This document shows, piece after piece, positions 25,025 through 32,584 of a stretch of DNA of 46,816 nt (position 1 is the stretch's first letter; each line of letters opens with the position of its first letter). Origin of the DNA: a virus; the IMG/VR virus record IMGVR_UViG_3300034066_000891, positions 1 to 46,816 of that record. One strand, 5' to 3'. A program made the translations under genes and the position numbers. A model generated the notes under the pieces. That model did no database searches and was not told the DNA's origin. It saw nothing but the letters and a program-made list of their open reading frames with translations.

Positions 25025-25513
25025 ATGGCAGAAATATTAGAGTTTGATAAGATGTTCTATACGAACTTCGAACCGAAGATGAAAAATAGATATGTGATGG
25101 AGATAGATAATATCCCTTCATATCTTGTAAAGGCAGCAAATAGACCTACAATTCAATTTGAAACCGTAACTTTAGACCATATCAACGTAAAGAGAAAGTT
25201 GAAAGGTAAAGGTGAGTGGCAAGATATCACTATCACACTTTATGACCCAATCGTTCCTTCTGGAGCACAAGCGGTAATGGAGTGGATTCGTTTAGGACAT
25301 GAATCAATTACTGGTAGAGATGGATACGCTGATTTCTATAAGAAAGATGTTGATTTCTATTTATTAGGACCAGTTGGTGATAAGATTGAACAATGGAAAT
25401 TGAAAGGTGCATTTATCTCTCAAGCAAACTTTGGAGATTTATCATTCGATTCAAATGAAGTTGCAACAATCGAATTAACACTATCTTATGATTACGCAAT
25501 CTTAGAATTCTAA
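25025..25513 (+). CDS. gp19: Tail tube protein (T4 gp19-like)
   Basis: 162 aa, practically the length of T4 gp19 (163 aa). Recognisable features are Met-Lys-Asn-Arg-Tyr-Val-Met-Glu-Ile near residue 20, Lys-Ala-Ala-Asn-Arg-Pro, then Ile-Thr-Ile-Thr-Leu-Tyr-Asp-Pro-Ile, Tyr-Ala-Asp-Phe-Tyr-Lys-Lys-Asp, and Trp-Lys-Leu-Lys-Gly-Ala-Phe-Ile. Hexameric rings stack to make the inner tube through which DNA passes. Its place right after the sheath gene is the usual T4-like order. A strong terminator follows, so this gene can be expressed at high level without reading into the next. Confidence 0.93.
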   Translation: MAEILEFDKMFYTNFEPKMKNRYVMEIDNIPSYLVKAANRPTIQFETVTLDHINVKRKLKGKGEWQDITITLYDPIVPSGAQAVMEWIRLGHESITGRDGYADFYKKDVDFYLLGPVGDKIEQWKLKGAFISQANFGDLSFDSNEVATIELTLSYDYAILEF

Positions 25514-25531
25514 TCTAAAAATAATAAAAAT

Positions 25532-25560
25532 AAGGGGATTTCAAAAGAATCCCCTTTTTT
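25532..25560 (+). terminator. Intrinsic terminator after the tail tube gene
   Basis: AAGGGGATT, a 7-base loop, AATCCCCTT and a T run to 25560. The stem is perfect with a GGGG/CCCC core. Confidence 0.9.
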
Positions 25561-25587
25561 GTGCTTTCTATTTTTTTAATTTCTATG

Positions 25588-25595
25588 TATTTATA
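25588..25595 (+). promoter_or_regulatory. Candidate late promoter box (TATTTATA)
   Basis: GTATTTATA box, 24 bases before the ATG at 25620. It follows the terminator at 25532-25560, so a new promoter is needed here. Confidence 0.55.
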
Positions 25596-25619
25596 TATAC
25601 AAACAAAATAAACAACGTT

Positions 25620-26429
25620 ATGGCAGAAATGACAAATACAACTAAGGTGCAAATGCAAACCGCACCAAAACAAAATGATTTCCCAACCGAAACCATTGAA
25701 TTACCATCTCAAGGATTAGTATATCCTGAAGGACATCCATTAAGAAAGGGTACTTGTGAGATAAAGTATATGACAGCAAGAGAAGAAGATATTCTTGCAT
25801 CCCAAAACCTTATTAAAAAAGGTATTGTATTGGATAAGTTATTTGAATCGGTTGTGGTTGAACCAGGTGTAAATCCAAATGATATTTACATTGGTGATAA
25901 GAACGCTATCCTTTTAGCAACTCGTATTTTAGGATATGGCGCTGATTATGAGATAGAAATGACTGACCCTTTTACTTTAGAAAAGCAAGCAGTAACTATT
26001 GATTTGGGTAAAGTGCAAACAAAAGATATTGATACGGAAGTATTAAATTCTAATAATTCATATAAATTCATATTACCTTCAAGTGGTAAAGAAATTGAAT
26101 TTAAATTACTTACACATGGTGATGAGCAAGAGATAACAAAAGAAACTCAGGCTTTAGAAAAATTAAACAAAAACTCATCTACTCAATATGATGTAACAAC
26201 TAGATTGAAGTATATGATTACATCTGTTGATGGTAATACTGATAGAGGATTTATCAATAGATGGGTATATAATGCATTCTTAGCAAAAGATACTAAGGCG
26301 TTTAGAAAGCATGTTAAGGAAATGAGTCCTGATATGGATTTGACATTCCAATTTACATCACAAATAACTGGTGAAACGGAGGCGCTTGATATACCCTTCG
26401 GGATTAACTTTTTTTACCCTTCCGCTTGA
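25620..26429 (+). CDS. gp26-like baseplate hub / tail assembly protein (upstream frame of a frameshift pair)
   Basis: 269 aa. Signature near residue 28: Leu-Pro-Ser-Gln-Gly-Leu-Val-Tyr-Pro-Glu-Gly-His-Pro-Leu, then Tyr-Met-Thr-Ala-Arg-Glu-Glu-Asp-Ile-Leu, Gly-Asp-Lys-Asn-Ala-Ile-Leu-Leu-Ala-Thr-Arg-Ile-Leu-Gly-Tyr-Gly, and Arg-Leu-Lys-Tyr-Met-Ile-Thr-Ser-Val. This matches the family annotated in T4-like aquatic phages as baseplate hub subunit (gp26-like). Its position between tube and tape-measure genes is that of tail assembly chaperones such as lambda G. It ends Gly-Ile-Asn-Phe-Phe-Tyr-Pro-Ser-Ala over a run of seven T (26409-26415). The next frame continues past the stop, suggesting a +1 frameshift product. 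The exact role (hub, chaperone or both) is unsettled. Confidence 0.8.
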   Translation: MAEMTNTTKVQMQTAPKQNDFPTETIELPSQGLVYPEGHPLRKGTCEIKYMTAREEDILASQNLIKKGIVLDKLFESVVVEPGVNPNDIYIGDKNAILLATRILGYGADYEIEMTDPFTLEKQAVTIDLGKVQTKDIDTEVLNSNNSYKFILPSSGKEIEFKLLTHGDEQEITKETQALEKLNKNSSTQYDVTTRLKYMITSVDGNTDRGFINRWVYNAFLAKDTKAFRKHVKEMSPDMDLTFQFTSQITGETEALDIPFGINFFYPSA

Positions 26430-26619
26430 TTATAGAATACAATTACATTCGCAAATTTGGGAAATGGTTCAATTCAGTAATGGATTTACTTGGTCTGAAG
26501 TTTACCATATGCCTGTATATTTGAGAAGGTTTTATTTCAATAAATTGGTTGAAATGAAGAAAAAAGAAGCTGAGGAATATAAAAAAGCTCAAAGTAAATC
26601 GAAAGTGAGGATGCGTTAA
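26371..26619 (+). CDS. Overlapping +1-frame extension, tail assembly chaperone partner
   Basis: Open frame offset +1 from the gp26-like gene, overlapping its last 59 bases. The only early start is GTG at 26371, with no recognisable ribosome site. The first internal ATG is at 26464. Sequence from about 26416 on looks conserved and folded: Leu-Asp-Tyr-Arg-Ile-Gln-Leu-His-Ser-Gln-Ile-Trp, then Phe-Thr-Trp-Ser-Glu-Val-Tyr-His-Met-Pro-Val-Tyr-Leu-Arg-Arg-Phe-Tyr, ending in a Lys/Glu-rich helix. The likely product is a fusion made by slipping +1 at TTT TTT T (26409-26415), giving about 333 aa in total. Independent translation from GTG is the alternative. The terminator stem starts inside the last codons. 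Confidence 0.6.
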   Translation: MKRRRLIYPSGLTFFTLPLDYRIQLHSQIWEMVQFSNGFTWSEVYHMPVYLRRFYFNKLVEMKKKEAEEYKKAQSKSKVRMR

Positions 26620-26631
26620 TCCTCACTTTTT
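26601..26631 (+). terminator. Intrinsic terminator overlapping the end of the chaperone frame
   Basis: AAAGTGAGGAT, loop GCGTTA, ATCCTCACTTT, then T's. The stop codon TAA at 26617-26619 lies in the loop and 3' arm. Confidence 0.85.
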
Positions 26632-26641
26632 TATTATCCAA

Positions 26642-26649
26642 TATTTATA
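26642..26649 (+). promoter_or_regulatory. Candidate late promoter box (TATTTATA)
   Basis: ATATTTATA box, 20 bases before the ATG at 26670. It starts a run of closely spaced genes down to 35253 with no further box or terminator, so it may drive the whole tape-measure and baseplate operon. Confidence 0.55.
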
Positions 26650-26669
26650 CAATATAAAAGGAGAAAACT

Positions 26670-26885
26670 ATGTCAAAACAAAAACAACCAATTAAAGAGG
26701 GTCTATTCAGTTCAGCTAAAAAATTTACTGATGCATTTTTTGATGGATTAAAACAAAATGCAATAAATAAAGCATTAGACCAGGCAAAACAAAACAAATT
26801 TCCACCGGATGTAATTGATGCTATGGAAAGAATTGAAAAAGAAAGTGATACTCTTAATAAATTAATACAAAAGTATTCAAAATAA
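26670..26885 (+). CDS. Small helical phage protein, 71 aa
   Basis: Lys/Gln-rich, predicted all helix after residue 10, with a heptad-like pattern near the end (Ile-Glu-Lys-Glu-Ser-Asp-Thr-Leu-Asn-Lys-Leu-Ile-Gln-Lys). No cysteines or membrane segment. It has GGAGAAAA 8 bases before its ATG, and the tape-measure gene starts 8 bases after its stop. Its place and coiled-coil form suggest a tape-measure partner or baseplate assembly factor, but I do not recognise a family. Confidence 0.65.
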   Translation: MSKQKQPIKEGLFSSAKKFTDAFFDGLKQNAINKALDQAKQNKFPPDVIDAMERIEKESDTLNKLIQKYSK

Positions 26886-26893
26886 TTCTATAA

Positions 26894-29488
26894 ATGGCCG
26901 ATTTAGAAAATAAAAAAGCAGCAGCCTTACTGAAAATATCAAACGCAGAAGCTGAGCATAATCGTTTGTTGGCAGAAGGTTTACGTCTAAATCGAGATAT
27001 GACTGCAGCACTGAAGGAGCAGGAAAAAATAATATCAGATGCTGGAAAGGAAATTAAAAAAATAAATCAAGATAGACTAGATGGTCTTAAGAACGCTGAA
27101 AAGTCAGTAAGTAGTATAAGTGGTTTGTACCAAAATCTAAATAAATTTGAAAGAGATAGAATTAAAAATACTCTTACATCCAATACATTAACACTTGAAC
27201 AAACTCAAGTATTAAATAAAATGGCTGATATCAATAGTGATATAGCACAATTAACATTGGATGATGTGGCGGGACATGCTGCATTGAAAAAAGAATATGA
27301 TGATTTAAAAGGTACATTAGGCACTATAAGTGAAACAGATAAAGTTATTCTTGAAAATTTAGCAGACCAAAATAAAATGGCAGCTAGTCTTGGTAAAATG
27401 ACTAAGGCTCAAAAAGATTTTTTAGGAAAGCAATTAGCTGTATATGATGGTATAAAAGATACAATAGGTGGTATATTAGAAACTGCAAGTTTATTAACAT
27501 CTAATGTTAAGGGAGCTTTAGGAGCTGCAATACTTGGTGCTGGGTATGGTTTGGAGGCGTGGGGTAAGAGTGTTAGAAGTTTTGGAGGATACGTGGATTC
27601 AGCACAAATATCAACATTTGCTTTAGGTTTTGCATTTAAGGATGCAGAAGAAACTGCAAAGGGATTATCAAAAGAATTTGGTGGATTAAAAGATGTATCA
27701 TTTAGTACTCAGTTGAATGCCAATTTAATGGCAACTAATATGGGTATTAGTGGTGCTGAAGCTGCAAATGTAGTTGGTAACTTTGCAAGAATGAACGAAG
27801 GTTCTGCTTCAACTGCTATGGATATGGCAGCAGCTACAAAATCAATGGGTAAAGCGGCTGGTGTTCCAATTGATTCCTTAATGAAGGATGTAGCTGGTTC
27901 AACAAAAGCATTTGCTGAATATGGTAAAAATGGTGGATTAAATATATCTAAGGCAGCAGTAGCAGCAGCTAAGATGGGTGTTAGTATGGATTCAATGACG
28001 AAAGTAACTGATTCCCTTTTAGATTTTGAAACATCTATTAATGCGGAGATGGAATTGGGTGCAATGCTTGGTAAAAATCTTAATTTAGATAGAGCAAGAG
28101 GTTTAGCATATGAGGGAGATATTAACGGAGCTGTAAAATCAACTTTGGATGAATTGGGTGGTATAGAAGCATTCAATAAAATGGATATCTTCCAAAAGAG
28201 AAAAGCGGCAGAGTTATTGGGATTATCAGTTGATGAATTCCAAAAAATGGCAACCAATGCAGATAAAATATCTGATATTGGTGAAGGTAGCAATTCTAAA
28301 TGGAGCGCACTTTGGGAAGGAACTACTGCATTTGTAACAGGACCATTGGCTGGTGTTGCTAAAGGATTTGGTAGTAGTTTAATTGCAATTGGCCAAATGG
28401 GAACTGGATTAAGTGGGTTGGGAATTAATATGGGTGGTATTGTAAAATCATCGGCAGAGTTTGTAAAAAATATGGTTAAAGCGGCAGCTAGTAAAATTAT
28501 GGGTAAAGGTGGTCCTGGTGATTCTGCATCTCAATTTGCTGGTGGTAGTTTTTCAAAAGGAAAAGAATTACTTGCACAAAGAAACGCAGCAGCTGCAGCT
28601 AAAACTCCATCTACTGCAACAACTCCAGCACCTGGTGGTGGGGGAGCTGACCAAGCTAATAAATTTGGAAAGATAAAAGCAGGTGATTTAATTAAAGGAG
28701 CAGCTGCATTATTAATATTAGCAGCAGCACTTTATGTATCTGCTAAAGCATTCCAAGAGTTTGCAACGGTTAAGTGGGAAGATGTTGGTAAGGGATTGGT
28801 TGGATTGGTTGGATTGGCTGGTATTGCATATGTATTATCAAAAGCAAGTGGTTCTATGATACAAGGAGCAATAGCAATAGCAATATTAGGCGCAGCATTG
28901 ATACCATTTGCATTTGCTATGAGTTTAATACAAGGATTAAATATAGATTCTGTATTAGCTGCAGCAGCTGGATTGGTTTTATTTGGTGTAGCAGCTGCTG
29001 GACTTGGTTTAATATTACCATTTGTATTAGCTGGTGCATTGGGTATAGCTGTTTTAGGTGCAGCATTGATAGTATTTGGAACTGGTATGAATTTAATAGG
29101 TAGTGGATTTGGTGCAATATCCGCAACACTACCAGCTATAATGGAACAAATATCAGCAGTATCTCAAATAGATTACATGCCAATTTTAGGATTAGCAGGT
29201 GCATTAACTATGTTAGCAGGTGCATTAGCATTGGTTGCTATTAGTGGTTTACTTGCACTTCCTGTTTTGATGGCATTGGGTGGATTATCTAGCTTATTTG
29301 GAGGTGGTGGAGAAGGTGGTGGTGAAGGTAAGACTGATAGTACGGCTCAATTGATTGAAGAAATAAAAGGTTTAAGAGCAGATTTAAATGCTGGTAAAAT
29401 ATCCGTTAATATGGATGGACAAAAAGTTACATCAAGAGTATCGGCAATAGTTGATAAGGGTAGTTCAAATTCATATGGTAAAAGATAA
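26894..29488 (+). CDS. Tail tape-measure-like protein (864 aa)
   Basis: Large, mostly helical protein with the usual tape-measure layout. Residues 1-190 are coiled coil rich in Lys, Glu and Leu. Residues about 200-480 are Ala/Gly/Met-rich helices with Ala-Ala-Ala-Thr-Lys-Ser-Met-Gly-Lys-Ala-Ala-Gly. Residues about 580-590 are a Pro/Thr/Ala linker. From about 595 to 805 several hydrophobic segments follow (for example Ala-Ile-Ala-Ile-Ala-Ile-Leu-Gly-Ala-Ala-Leu-Ile-Pro-Phe), then a Gly-Gly-Gly-Glu linker and a short Glu/Lys helix. It would set tail length and may insert into the host membrane when ejected. It lies in the expected place after tube and chaperone genes. Assignment is by architecture, since tape measures share little sequence. 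Confidence 0.75.
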   Translation: MADLENKKAAALLKISNAEAEHNRLLAEGLRLNRDMTAALKEQEKIISDAGKEIKKINQDRLDGLKNAEKSVSSISGLYQNLNKFERDRIKNTLTSNTLTLEQTQVLNKMADINSDIAQLTLDDVAGHAALKKEYDDLKGTLGTISETDKVILENLADQNKMAASLGKMTKAQKDFLGKQLAVYDGIKDTIGGILETASLLTSNVKGALGAAILGAGYGLEAWGKSVRSFGGYVDSAQISTFALGFAFKDAEETAKGLSKEFGGLKDVSFSTQLNANLMATNMGISGAEAANVVGNFARMNEGSASTAMDMAAATKSMGKAAGVPIDSLMKDVAGSTKAFAEYGKNGGLNISKAAVAAAKMGVSMDSMTKVTDSLLDFETSINAEMELGAMLGKNLNLDRARGLAYEGDINGAVKSTLDELGGIEAFNKMDIFQKRKAAELLGLSVDEFQKMATNADKISDIGEGSNSKWSALWEGTTAFVTGPLAGVAKGFGSSLIAIGQMGTGLSGLGINMGGIVKSSAEFVKNMVKAAASKIMGKGGPGDSASQFAGGSFSKGKELLAQRNAAAAAKTPSTATTPAPGGGGADQANKFGKIKAGDLIKGAAALLILAAALYVSAKAFQEFATVKWEDVGKGLVGLVGLAGIAYVLSKASGSMIQGAIAIAILGAALIPFAFAMSLIQGLNIDSVLAAAAGLVLFGVAAAGLGLILPFVLAGALGIAVLGAALIVFGTGMNLIGSGFGAISATLPAIMEQISAVSQIDYMPILGLAGALTMLAGALALVAISGLLALPVLMALGGLSSLFGGGGEGGGEGKTDSTAQLIEEIKGLRADLNAGKISVNMDGQKVTSRVSAIVDKGSSNSYGKR

Positions 29489-29490
29489 CG

Positions 29491-32277
29491 ATGGGTAAGA
29501 CAATAGAAGAATTATTTAAGACCAAAGTATTAGCAGATGGTAAAACTGCTGAGCAGAAATATGATATCCGCAATAGTAAGGATTTACCTATAAGTGCGAA
29601 CACTACGGTATTATTAGAACCATCTTTTAAAGCAGCAACTGCAATTAGACGAAAAATATCAACAACCAAAGGTGAAACTAGATTAGAAGAAGAAACAAGT
29701 GGATTACGAATAATAAATACATTATCAGCACCTTTAATATATGGTACTGATATATTTAAATTTCAAAAAAAATCAACTAGACTAGTTGAAATAATGAAGG
29801 ATAGTGTAAATTCCAATAACCCACAAGATGCTGGTATTGTTGGTAACTTCCTTAAAAAAGCAGAAGATTTTGGATTAAAAATTGCTGGTAAATTAGGTAT
29901 TGCTTTTCCTGAATCAACTATACCAACAAAGATTTCATTAAACGCAGATTTCAAAGCAGGTAAAGAACCTGATACGATGATTACTCTTGCTAAAATTAAA
30001 GGAGATTCTAAAGGTAATTTAGTTGGACAAGTTTTAAAGAATAGTGCAAGAGGAACTCCTAAGCAAATTGGTAATCAATTATTGGGAGCAGGTATAAATT
30101 TACTTAAAGGTGAAATAAAGAAAAAATTATTTGGAGCACCTAAGCAGGGTGCACAAAACTTAGCAGGTAAAAGTGACCAAGAAGTACAATACGATAGTTC
30201 CGGAAAATATTCAGATACTATAAGTCCAACTGATGAAGATTATTTTAAAAGAAATGACCTTTCATCTATTTTAGTTGCACAAGAAACAAAAGCATTAGGT
30301 GGCGGCCCCCGTGTTAATAAAAAAATAGATGAGTTAGTACCAAAATCAAAAGGATTGGATATTCCAAATCCTGGTGGATTATTTTCAAGTGTTAGTGATA
30401 AATTTAAAACAGCAGTTGAAAGTGGAAAAACAAAATTAGCAGAGGCCCAAAAGCAAGGACAACAAGCAATATCGGATGGTAAAACAAAAATAGGCGATAC
30501 AAAAAAAGATACACCTGCAGGAGCTAAAGATGCTAATATTACATATTCATCTACAATAGATGCTAAATCGGATGATATTAAATTAAGAAACGATTTATCA
30601 TCCAAATTAGATGGATTAAATACTGCTAATGATGAATCTAAATCTAAAGGTGCGGCCGTAGCTAAACCAGGTGTTCCGGAAGTAGCTCCTGATATATCAT
30701 TAACAGGTAAAACATTACCAGTTAAAAATCCATTTGCATCTACCAAAGAAACATTAGATTCAACAACAAAAGATGCAACTGCTAAGTTATCCGAAGGTAG
30801 AAAAGAAGGACAACAAAATTTGGCTGCAAAGGATGAAAAAGCAATAGCGGCCGGAGTAGAATCTAAGCACGATGGTAAAACAAAATATTCAGAGACGGTT
30901 GATTCATCGCAGGATGATGTTGCATTAAGAAATGATTTATCATCTAAGTTAGCAGCACTAACCGCAGCAACTGCCGATATGAGTACAAGCGCAACATCAG
31001 CTGAAAGACCGGGAGTTACTATTAGTACTTATTCATCATTAAAAGATGCACAAACTCCTAAAGTAACTTTAAAAACAAAATATGGTATTGATAGTAGTGG
31101 TAAAACTGATTTTGTAAATGAAAAAACTCAATATGCTGGTAGTGAATTAAAAATAGGGCCTGATACATTGGATGATTATGATTTTATAACTTTAAAATTT
31201 ACATCAATTGCAAAAAAGCAATCAGTAAACTTCAGAGCAACTTTATCTGGTATTACAGAAACTACAACACCAAGTTGGGATTCGGCTAAATTTATTGGTT
31301 CACCATTTCCATATTGGACTTATACTGGTATAGAAAGAAGTGTATCTTTTAATTTTAAAGTATATTCAACTACACCATTACAACATATAGCAGCTTGGCA
31401 AAGATTAAACTTTTTGACATCATTAGCATACCCACAGGGATATGCAGGAAATATAGCAGTACTTGCACCATTCCTTAGAGTTACAATTGGAAATTTATAT
31501 AAAAATAAAGAATGTTTTATTGCACAACTTTCATATACTGTTGATGATAATAGTACTTGGGAAGTTGGACCTGTTGCTGCTATGGGTATGGCTGATAATG
31601 AATCATTCAAATTGAATGGGGAATCAACATCTTTAGATAATTACAAATTACCAAAAATAATAGATGTTAGTGTAACATTAAACTTTGTGGAATCAAAATC
31701 AAATACAAAGGATGGTTATTTATATGGATTTGATAAATTACCTAGAGAAATTAGAAAAGGAAAAGATAAAAGTGGTAAAGAAACATCATCAACGTTTACA
31801 ACAGAAAATACAGCAACTTCAATAGAAGCTGCAGCTGACTCAAATAATAAAGAAAGTACCGCACAAGCTGAGGCATCTATTAATACAACTACCCCAAAGG
31901 TTGATGCTGTGTCAGCAACTGCACCTGTTAATAATCCTGCTCAAGCAACAACAGCAACACAAACAAATTCTGGTTTGGAAAACGCAGCAGTACCAAAAGT
32001 AGAACCACCACCAACATATAAAATTGAAGCAAGGGATACTGGCGATGGATATGAAGGAAAAATATATGCTAATGGAAAACTTATACAAACGCAAGGATAC
32101 GTTAGTACATTTGGATATACTTATTCTTATTGGGATGGGCCGATGGGGCAGCAAAAGGAAATTGTAGAAAGATATACAGGAGTTGAGGCTGTAAAGCAAT
32201 CATTGATTAAAACAGGAAAAATGCAAGGTTTTTATGTAGATGGAAAGTTCTATGAAAAAAGTGATAATATAACTTAA
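29491..32277 (+). CDS. Baseplate / tail-tube-cap-like structural protein with three internal repeats
   Basis: 928 aa, starting 2 bases after the tape measure. Residues about 220-490 hold three copies of a unit of about 113 residues: a Lys/Gln/Ala helix with Gly-Gln-Gln, then Tyr-Ser-x-Thr-x-Asp and Leu-Arg-Asn-Asp-Leu-Ser-Ser-Lys-Leu (Tyr at 240, 352 and 466). Residues about 555-750 form a conserved beta domain: Phe-Arg-Ala-Thr-Leu-Ser-Gly-Ile-Thr-Glu, Trp-Thr-Tyr-Thr-Gly-Ile-Glu-Arg-Ser-Val-Ser-Phe-Asn-Phe, Pro-Phe-Leu-Arg-Val-Thr-Ile-Gly. That pattern is seen in baseplate and tube-initiator proteins (gp48/gp54 region) of T4-like aquatic phages. A Thr/Ala/Asn linker leads to a small C-terminal domain. 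I infer a structural baseplate role; the exact T4 counterpart is uncertain. Confidence 0.65.
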   Translation: MGKTIEELFKTKVLADGKTAEQKYDIRNSKDLPISANTTVLLEPSFKAATAIRRKISTTKGETRLEEETSGLRIINTLSAPLIYGTDIFKFQKKSTRLVEIMKDSVNSNNPQDAGIVGNFLKKAEDFGLKIAGKLGIAFPESTIPTKISLNADFKAGKEPDTMITLAKIKGDSKGNLVGQVLKNSARGTPKQIGNQLLGAGINLLKGEIKKKLFGAPKQGAQNLAGKSDQEVQYDSSGKYSDTISPTDEDYFKRNDLSSILVAQETKALGGGPRVNKKIDELVPKSKGLDIPNPGGLFSSVSDKFKTAVESGKTKLAEAQKQGQQAISDGKTKIGDTKKDTPAGAKDANITYSSTIDAKSDDIKLRNDLSSKLDGLNTANDESKSKGAAVAKPGVPEVAPDISLTGKTLPVKNPFASTKETLDSTTKDATAKLSEGRKEGQQNLAAKDEKAIAAGVESKHDGKTKYSETVDSSQDDVALRNDLSSKLAALTAATADMSTSATSAERPGVTISTYSSLKDAQTPKVTLKTKYGIDSSGKTDFVNEKTQYAGSELKIGPDTLDDYDFITLKFTSIAKKQSVNFRATLSGITETTTPSWDSAKFIGSPFPYWTYTGIERSVSFNFKVYSTTPLQHIAAWQRLNFLTSLAYPQGYAGNIAVLAPFLRVTIGNLYKNKECFIAQLSYTVDDNSTWEVGPVAAMGMADNESFKLNGESTSLDNYKLPKIIDVSVTLNFVESKSNTKDGYLYGFDKLPREIRKGKDKSGKETSSTFTTENTATSIEAAADSNNKESTAQAEASINTTTPKVDAVSATAPVNNPAQATTATQTNSGLENAAVPKVEPPPTYKIEARDTGDGYEGKIYANGKLIQTQGYVSTFGYTYSYWDGPMGQQKEIVERYTGVEAVKQSLIKTGKMQGFYVDGKFYEKSDNIT

Positions 32278-32281
32278 AGAT

Positions 32282-32575
32282 ATGGAAAGTAGATATTACG
32301 AATTAGAAACTAAAAAAACCCACGATGGTAGAGAGGTATATAGACCAAAAATATATCCTAATATTCCATTGAGAGATGATGATGTCTATGTAATGACCGA
32401 ATTAGGTGATAGATTGGATACATTAGCATTTCAATATTATCAAGACCCAACCCTTTGGTGGATAATCGCATCAGCAAATAATATACATGATGCACCATTA
32501 GGATTCCCAGAAGAAACAATATTAAGAATTCCATTAAACTATATACAAATAGTAACCGATTTTACAAATAATTAA
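32282..32575 (+). CDS. gp53: Baseplate wedge protein (T4 gp53-like)
   Basis: 97 aa, about half of T4 gp53 (196 aa). It retains the LysM-like core: Tyr-Pro-Asn-Ile-Pro-Leu-Arg-Asp-Asp-Asp-Val-Tyr, Gly-Asp-Arg-Leu-Asp-Thr-Leu-Ala-Phe-Gln-Tyr-Tyr, then Pro-Thr-Leu-Trp-Trp-Ile-Ile-Ala-Ser-Ala-Asn-Asn-Ile, and Leu-Arg-Ile-Pro-Leu. In T4 this protein joins neighbouring wedges in the baseplate. The gene starts 4 bases after its upstream neighbour's stop, as expected for a baseplate operon. Confidence 0.85.
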   Translation: MESRYYELETKKTHDGREVYRPKIYPNIPLRDDDVYVMTELGDRLDTLAFQYYQDPTLWWIIASANNIHDAPLGFPEETILRIPLNYIQIVTDFTNN

Positions 32576-32584
32576 ATAAAGTTT

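Noticed and set aside
26464-26619. Independent small gene starting at ATG 26464
   Set aside because: The conserved-looking part starts upstream of this ATG, around 26416, favouring a frameshift fusion or the GTG start.
31912-32199. Minus-strand Cys-rich ORF that might suggest a small metal-binding protein
   Set aside because: The Cys run is the reverse reading of GCA/ACA-rich Ala/Thr codons in the plus-strand baseplate gene.
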